This document shows, one piece after another, positions 59,840 through 64,000 of a stretch of 64,000 nucleotides of DNA. The DNA lies in the NCBI GenBank assembly GCA_036345935.2, contig JADWOT020000008.1:8016156-8080155 (forward strand), in the 5' to 3' direction. How positions within the stretch are numbered: the first letter of the stretch is position 1; each line of letters starts with the position of its first letter. The notes under the pieces are model-generated. The model searched no databases and had not been told where the DNA came from. It saw nothing but the letters and a program-made list of their open reading frames with translations. The stretch comes from Taenia hydatigena (taxonomy: Eukaryota; Platyhelminthes; Cestoda; Cyclophyllidea; Taeniidae). A program made the translations under genes and the position numbers.

Positions 59840-62418
59840 CTACAACTTGAATTCCTCAAAGAAGTCATTGCCTTTGTCGTCAACGACAATAAAAGCTGGG
59901 AAGTTTTCAACTTCGACGCGGAAGATTGCCTCCATACCGAGTTCCGGGTACTCAAGCACTTCTACCTTCTTGATACAATTTTGAGCCAGAATGGCAGCTG
60001 GACCACCTATCGAACCAAGGTAGAAACCGCCATGTTTCTTGCAAGCATTGGTCACCTAAAACACCACCAATTAAGTTACTTTTAAACATGAAGTGCAATA
60101 AGCTGCGCATACCAACAACAAAAATGAATGTTTAATCTATGTAAAAGGAATTGGACGATAGCGCAAAGGGAACGGCAACACAGTGACCTTCTCGACAGAG
60201 ACACAAGGGTGCTGATCGTAAAATTCAAACTCACGTCTTTGGAGCGATTGCCTTTGGCAAGCATTATCATACTACCCCCGTGGCTTTGGAAGAGATCCAC
60301 ATAGCTGTCCATCCGACCCGCTGTAGTGGGACCAAAGGAGCCGCTGGCGAAACCTTCTGGTGTCTTGGCAGGACCAGCGTAGTAAACCGGGTGATTACGG
60401 AGATAATCAGGCATCGGTTGACCCGCGTCTAGACGTTCCTATAGGTGAATGGATTTTTTCATTATTACAAGCATATTAAAGCAGTAAGGGGGAATGAAAC
60501 AAACCTTAATCTTGGCGTGGGCAATATCCCGAGCGACAACGAGAGTACCAGTGAGATTGAGACGAGTCTTGACAGGATGTTTGGTGAGAGCAGCAAGAAC
60601 CTCTGACATTGGTTTGTTTAGGTCAATATTCACGGCATCGCTTGACAGTTGGGCGGTGGATGGATCGGGGAGGTACTTAGCAGGGTCAGTCTCCAACTGC
60701 TCCAAGAAGATGCCCTCTTCTGTGATCTTACCATAACACTGAAAGGGGAATGATGAGGGAGGGATAAGGGGCATATTTCCGTGTTATACATTCGGCGAAC
60801 GAATTTGCTTGAACAACCTGTCGGTCAGCGGAACAAGAGACGCCAATCCCAACGGGGCAAGAGGCACCGTGTCGCGGCAAACGGATGACGCGAACATCGT
60901 GGCAGAAGTACTTCCCACCAAACTGGGCTCCAATTCCCAACTTCTGAGAGATCTCGGTAATGTGCCGTTCAGCATCCAAATCACGAAATCCTCGGCCATG
61001 TTCATTTCCTAATATTATTAATCAGAATAAACCCCAAAATCACACAACTCTAAGAAAAACGGCACACTATGCTAACCGGATGTAGGAAGGTGATCAAGGT
61101 AGCGTGCAGATGCCAGTTTAACCACTTTCAGATTGAATTCAGCAGACGTGCCCCCAATTACAATAGCCAAATGGTAAGGCGGGCACGCGGCGGTTCCGAG
61201 AGTCTACAGTCCACAGATAGTAAGCAAAACTAACACAAACCTTCATCTTCTCTGTAACGAACTCATAAAGACTCTTTTCATTCAATACAGCCTTTGTTTG
61301 CTGGAATAGGAAGGACTTGTTGGCCGACCCACCACCCTTGGCCATGAATAAGAAACTGTACTCACTACCTGGAGTGGAATAGATTTCAATTTGAGCAGGC
61401 AGATTGGTGCCTGTGTTCTTCTCAGTGAACATGTCCAAGGGAGCAACCTATGAGAAAACGAAAAAAAACATAAAAAAATAAGCGTGTTAAATTTGTAGAT
61501 GGTGCTGACGATCACCGAGACAATAGGTACCTTAACACCTTCGGTTGGCTTATGATATTAGCTGGTTTTGCCAACGATACAGTAAATAGAGAAGTCTGCT
61601 TCCACTTGTCTACTAGTAACAAAGGTCCCCAATGATTACTAATAGCCACGAATGACCATCAAGCGAAACCTAGCAACAAACAGCCACACAAACGTCACTA
61701 GACACTAACCTGGGAATATCGGAGGTTGTGAAGTGTATAAGTATTGTAAATACCCTTTGACAGAGCGGCACCATCATCCTCATTGGTCCAAACATACTGC
61801 CCCTTTTTGCCCATTACGATGGCAGTTCCAGTGTCCTGACAACTAGGCAAAATCATGCTGGCCGCAATATTGGCATTTTTAAGGAGTTCCAATGCAACGA
61901 ATCTATCGTTACTGGAGGCTTCCGGGTCTTTCAATATGTTCGACAAGGACTGCAAGTGCGAAGGTCGCAAAAGATGAGAAATGTCGATCATGGCCTGCTC
62001 AGCTATAAGCGTAAGACCTTTTCCATCAACCTCAAGGACTTTTTTGCCGTTAACGTCAGTGGTCTTCACGTAGTCACCTTTTAAAATAAAGGAACCACAA
62101 TGGCATCCGAGAACAAAATAGAATCAAAGCAAACCTAACACACAACTTTGAAGGTTCAACATTATCGAAACAGCCCATATAATAGGCTGCCAAAAATAGA
62201 GAAGCAGAAAAATCCACTAAGGCGAAAAACCTAGAGCTTACCTGATATTTTTTTGAATGGAGTACCGGCATACGGAGGCTTCTCAAGTTCAAGCAGGTCC
62301 TGGTAGTAGAAAGGCTTTGCTTGAGTGGAAAACGCCCTATTTGCTACTGAAGCAAAAAGCAGACGAGAGAGAGGCACACTGAGAGGAGTAAATTACAAGG
62401 ACACACCTACCGGAGCAT
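59840..62418 (-). CDS. Class I (iron-sulfur) fumarate hydratase, mitochondrial
   Basis: This enzyme interconverts fumarate and malate using a [4Fe-4S] cluster. Nine exons in perfect phase give 563 aa: 62411-62418 (8 nt with the ATG), 62242-62378, 61710-62077, 61241-61447, 61077-61203, 60818-61008, 60505-60738, 60235-60438 and 59840-60055 (TAG). The first about 22 residues ([20 protein letters not shown]) form an Arg/Ser/Ala-rich, acid-free presequence typical of mitochondrial import. The three cluster cysteines are Cys128 ([11 protein letters not shown]), Cys247 (GTAACPPYH) and Cys341 (GVSCSADRQ). Class I signatures [43 protein letters not shown] and [10 protein letters not shown] are intact. 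Length and domain order match eukaryotic class I fumarases. Introns are short (32-163 bp). It is unlike the class II fumarase of vertebrates. It probably serves malate dismutation in an anaerobic parasite (inference). Confidence 0.95.
62379..62410 (-). other. 32 bp intron after the eighth coding base of fumarase
   Basis: GTAGGT...CTCTCAG, 32 bp. Without splicing, the ATG is followed by CTC CGG and a TAG stop. With splicing it gives a clean presequence in frame with the enzyme. Confidence 0.78.
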
Positions 62419-62847
62419 CACGAAAATCGAAACAAACGATGAAGAGCAGGAACGACAGTGATAGAGTTAAACAATAGCGTCAGGGCAAACAAGTTAAAAG
62501 GTATAGCGGCACAAATTGCAAGAACTATTAACTAAGCAGTTCGCGTAAAACGATGATATAAAACTTCTATAAGAATTTTTATTTACGCAACTTTAGATTT
62601 GAGGAAGAGGCAATATTTTTGGAATATCACTAGTCTTATTTTGCCAAATAGCAGACCTTATTAAATGCATGGCACAATATATGTCTCATATCAATATGGA
62701 CCCATGTTTTTTTGTAAACGCATAATGGTGTACCAATTGAATGGGTCCCACTTTGTTGTGAATAGCATTTCAACCACTTATAAAAAGGAAAATTTGCAGA
62801 TGTTTAGTAAAAGGTGCGTTTGCTAATTGTTATTGTAATGCTTGTGC
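62419..62847. other. Fumarase upstream region
   Basis: The likely fumarase promoter. No other feature was seen before the LTR at 62848. Confidence 0.45.
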
Positions 62848-62996
62848 TGTAGCGTCCCGAGGCTTTCTCGAAGGCAAAAGAAGGCAGACTGTCAGGGTAG
62901 AATACATATATTCAACGGGCGGAGGGAAATAAGCTGCTGGCATGGCCCGGAGGCCAGCCTACCAAAACCGATAGCTTTAACAGACAAAGTGCTACA
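62848..62996 (+). mobile_element. LTR copy with internal deletion
   Basis: Begins TGTAGCGTCCCGAGGC and ends AAAGTGCTACA. It is only 149 bp because about 37 bp are missing after the GGCCAGCCTAC block. No matching target duplication flanks it. It is followed within about 150 bp by gag/protease-like sequence on the same strand, so it may be the 5' LTR of that element. Confidence 0.7.
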
Positions 62997-63149
62997 TATG
63001 TTCCTTAAGTGTGCTTTGTAGACCATGGGCGAAGGAATAATTCCAACCTGGTCCTGGAGCGGCGTGGTGATTCCTAGGAGGTCGGCACATCCTCGTCTTA
63101 AGCTCTCCAACGTTGTCACTCTCTACATGCCATCAATATATAATAAAGA

Positions 63150-63994
63150 TGTTTAGGAGTAACCAGCCCTCTAATGGTAAGGGCGAAAGAAGGGAAGAGG
63201 AGGAAAGAGAAGAACCGTCTACACTGGTGGCAGCGTTGGCTGGTCTCCCCCACTTCAAAGAGGGAATGAACTTGGGAGACTGGATGAAAATCGTGAGGTT
63301 TAAAATCTACTTGTATCCTCAGCGGCAGAGAATCCTTCTGATCATCCGACCCTGATCAGGGCTACGAGACACTAGCTCAGCTTGTCATTGACCAGCGAGA
63401 GCAGTTGCTGGCGAAGACGACGAGGAGTACGCCAGAGTCCAGCAGCTCCTAGCTGAACGGGCGTTCAGAGGCTGTCCACCAAACAGGGAAATTAACTGGA
63501 TGGCCGTTAAATTCAAAGCTGAATTCCGACCACCAGCCATCGCAGCGAAGCTTCATACCGTGGGGACCAGCGATCTCAGCCAGTTGGTCAAGGCAGCAAC
63601 CGGGAAGCGTCAGGAATTCCTTTTGACGCCGAAGTCTTAGGCTTCCAGCTGTCGGTTCAACCCTATACATCCACTTTAGACTCCATCGCGCCGTATCCCA
63701 AGGGCACGTGAGCCGTACCATTCATCATCCTACCTACTTCCATACTGATTCCCCCATTTATGTGGGTCCCTGGCAAGCTAGAGGGATGTCGCTGCAGTAA
63801 CCTTCTTGACTTGGGCGCAGCCAAGTCACTGGTGAACCTCCAAGCTTTCTCGAATCTCCGTAGCAATTTTGCACTGTCACTCCCTCTTCAAACTTCTCTC
63901 AGCAGAAAGGAGGAAGATGGGGATAAAAGTCTCATTAAGGAAAGAAATATAGACAATCCAATTTATTATATGCCCAGAACTAGTTTGGGATGTT
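63150..63994 (+). pseudogene. Decayed LTR-retrotransposon gag/protease region (runs off the window)
   Basis: A gag-like open segment (63113-63355, charged N-terminus then LPHFKEGMNLGDWM) is followed in a shifted frame by another Gag-like stretch ending at a TAG near 63640. A retropepsin-like motif LLDLGAAKSLVN (near 63805-63840) follows. It has Leu where functional proteases have Thr or Ser in D-T/S-G. Frameshifts and stops show that this copy is inactive. The pol region would lie beyond 64000. Confidence 0.55.
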
Positions 63995-64000
63995 AAATTG

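Noticed and set aside
1..64000. CRISPR arrays, bacterial operons, rRNA or tRNA genes
   Set aside because: No regularly spaced direct repeats, Shine-Dalgarno-led gene chains, or recognisable tRNA cloverleaf or rRNA sequence were seen. The spliced genes show that the DNA is eukaryotic.

Overview
The window is animal nuclear DNA, most likely from a parasitic flatworm and probably a tapeworm. Vav and a Tec-family kinase show it is metazoan. A class I (iron-sulfur) fumarase with a mitochondrial presequence and many 30-38 bp introns beside multi-kilobase introns point to Platyhelminthes. The large introns and scattered retrotransposon relics suggest one of the larger, looser cestode genomes. The species is inferred, not proven. 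All gene models below were joined by hand from splice sites, reading phase and family alignment.

Layout: (1) 2-1586 (+) is the 3' part of NPRL3, a GATOR1 subunit, cut by the window edge. (2) 1864-3175 (-) is an ING-family PHD-finger chromatin reader, convergent with NPRL3. (3) 4806-32150 (-) is one 27 kb Vav-family Rho/Rac exchange factor with CH, acidic, DH, PH, C1, SH3, SH2 and SH3 modules in about 21 exons. (4) 34688-53181 (+) is a complete Tec-family tyrosine kinase (PH, Btk motif, proline/glutamine-rich linker, SH3, SH2, kinase; 804 aa in 12 exons). It is head-to-head with Vav across about 2.5 kb. (5) 54071-54679 (-) is a small gene hidden by an in-frame TGA: selenoprotein F (SEP15), with a recognisable SECIS element in its 3' UTR and introns of 30 and 33 bp. 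(6) 55.7-58.3 kb is a retroelement-rich stretch with solo LTRs and a decayed reverse transcriptase. (7) 59840-62418 (-) is a complete class I fumarate hydratase (563 aa, 9 exons). (8) 62848-64000 (+) holds an LTR followed by decayed gag/protease sequence that runs off the window.

Vav and Tec kinases act in the same receptor-proximal tyrosine-kinase pathways, so their divergent arrangement is the main functional pairing here. NPRL3 (amino-acid sensing to TORC1), ING (H3K4me3 reading), SELENOF (ER redox and folding) and fumarase (mitochondrial malate/fumarate metabolism) are separate housekeeping genes. A dispersed 185-188 bp TG...CA repeat with 4-5 bp target duplications occurs at least seven times and behaves as an LTR family. 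Most of the remaining sequence is intron with no further gene that I can recognise.
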